A DNA stretch of 22,991 nucleotides, taken from the NCBI GenBank assembly GCA_023301545.1, contig JALZUI010000057.1:1-22991 (forward strand), given 5' to 3'. The translations under genes and the position numbers were made by a program. Source of the DNA: Akkermansiaceae bacterium. Lineage in GTDB: Bacteria > Verrucomicrobiota > Verrucomicrobiia > Verrucomicrobiales > Akkermansiaceae. The notes below the pieces were generated by a model that worked only from the letters and a program-made list of their open reading frames with translations, had not been told where the DNA came from and did not search any database. Of this stretch, positions 22,512 to 22,991 are shown piece after piece (position 1 is the stretch's first letter; every line of letters starts with the position of its first letter).

Positions 22512-22991
22512 TCACTCCAAGGTCGCGAAGAAGCGATTAGCACGCTCTTTAATCGACCGTTTCCATTCCTCATCTCGATTATCTAACTGCCTAGTCATCA
22601 TCCCCAACCTCGGTTGCGAACGGAAGAACTCTTCCTCATCCATCACGAACGCCCAAAACAGAGCATCCCAGGTCTCTTGCCAATCGCCTTTCGGGTAATT
22701 TGACATTTTTTTCAGGTAGTTAGAACCCGCAATGTAAGGCTTTGTGCTAAACACTCCCCCATCTGCAAATTGAGTCATTCCATAGACATTCGGCACCATC
22801 ACCCAGTCGTCTGCATCCACAAAAAACTCCATAAACCAACGGTACACCTCATCTGGATCAAAGCGACAGAGAAGGAAAAAGTTCCCCAGAACCATCAGGC
22901 GCTCAATGTGGTGACAATAACCTGTTTCTTGCAACTGCGTGATCAAGTGGTCAATGGGCGCAATTCCTGTCGTTCCGTTATAAAAACTAGC
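22512..22991 (-). CDS. Photolyase/cryptochrome (PhrB-related), C-terminal part, 5' end outside window
   Basis: This is the last 159 codons of a flavoprotein of the bacterial cryptochrome/(6-4)-photolyase group. The visible sequence runs 'FYNGTTGIAP', 'GYCHHIERLMVLGNFFLL', 'WVMVPNVYGMTQFADGG', 'TKPYIAGSNYLKKMSNYPKG' and 'WDALFWAF'. These are the FAD-binding and DNA/cofactor-contact motifs of the family. The CxxC and following Cys that hold a 4Fe-4S cluster in PhrB-type members are missing: the stretch after 'KKMSNY' is 'PKGDWQETW'. The frame stays open to the window edge, so the TTG at 22944-22946 is not the start. It is upstream of murF on the same strand, but its function (light-dependent DNA repair or signalling) is unrelated to the wall genes. 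Confidence 0.85.
   Translation of the reverse strand, partial: ASFYNGTTGIAPIDHLITQLQETGYCHHIERLMVLGNFFLLCRFDPDEVYRWFMEFFVDADDWVMVPNVYGMTQFADGGVFSTKPYIAGSNYLKKMSNYPKGDWQETWDALFWAFVMDEEEFFRSQPRLGMMTRQLDNRDEEWKRSIKERANRFFATLE

Noticed and set aside
22944..22946. TTG as the start of the right-edge photolyase-like gene
   Set aside because: The frame stays open to the window edge and the upstream residues ('FYNGTTGIAP') match the family, so the gene is truncated by the window, not started there.
1..22991. tRNA, rRNA, CRISPR arrays, insertion sequences, att sites
   Set aside because: By eye, no cloverleaf, rRNA core segment, regular direct-repeat array, transposase or paired terminal repeats could be seen on either strand.

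Overview
The window is ordinary chromosomal DNA of a Gram-negative bacterium, dense in housekeeping genes, of moderate GC content and with no sign of phage, IS elements, CRISPR or plasmid functions. The best guess is a Verrucomicrobiota (Opitutae/Puniceicoccales-like) marine bacterium. This rests on the gene mix: a DUF4340-like protein, a prepilin peptidase with a large inserted domain, a murF-mraY-murD-LysM run, 'CGGGDSS' lipoproteins, and almost no Shine-Dalgarno sequences. That placement is an inference; no rRNA or tRNA gene is present to confirm it.

Layout. 1-567 (+) is the C-terminal end of a DUF4340-like protein. It converges on a four-gene minus-strand operon (4944 to 573): an in-frame fusion of 3-dehydroquinate synthase (AroB) with a metallo-beta-lactamase hydrolase, a beta-lactamase-family serine hydrolase, an isochorismate-synthase-like chorismate enzyme, and a Gre-like RNA polymerase factor. 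Divergent from it run miaA, xseA, coaD, sufS and a HAD phosphatase (+, 4988-9743). A short alpha-operon-like block follows, rpsM-rpsK-rpsD (9871-11555). It has a nested inverted repeat in the leader, a terminator-like hairpin between rpsM and rpsK, and no rpoA or rplQ; it ends in a strong bidirectional terminator. A minus-strand prepilin peptidase (11699-12844) is divergent from yidD-yidC (12977-15067).

After the yidC terminator lie two tandem paralogous lipoproteins (15173-16386). Each carries an HExxHxxxGxxH zinc-protease-like signature followed by a Ser-Ile-Met turn and a fixed-spacing cysteine pair. Then come dxr (16507-17682) and a bidirectional terminator. On the minus strand the peptidoglycan precursor cluster reads murF, mraY, murD and a membrane-anchored LysM protein (22409 to 17746). 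The right edge holds the C-terminal end of a photolyase/cryptochrome of the bacterial PhrB-related group that lacks the usual iron-sulfur cysteines.

How the parts fit: miaA, xseA, coaD, sufS and dxr are independent housekeeping functions (tRNA modification, DNA processing, CoA, Fe-S and isoprenoid biosynthesis). murF-mraY-murD-LysM is a coherent cell-wall operon. YidD-YidC and the prepilin peptidase serve membrane and secretion biogenesis. The least explained items are the AroB-hydrolase fusion and its operon, the twin lipoprotein metallopeptidases, the acidic N-terminal extension on ribosomal protein S11, and the structured element before rpsM. No gene-free stretch exceeds about 130 bases.
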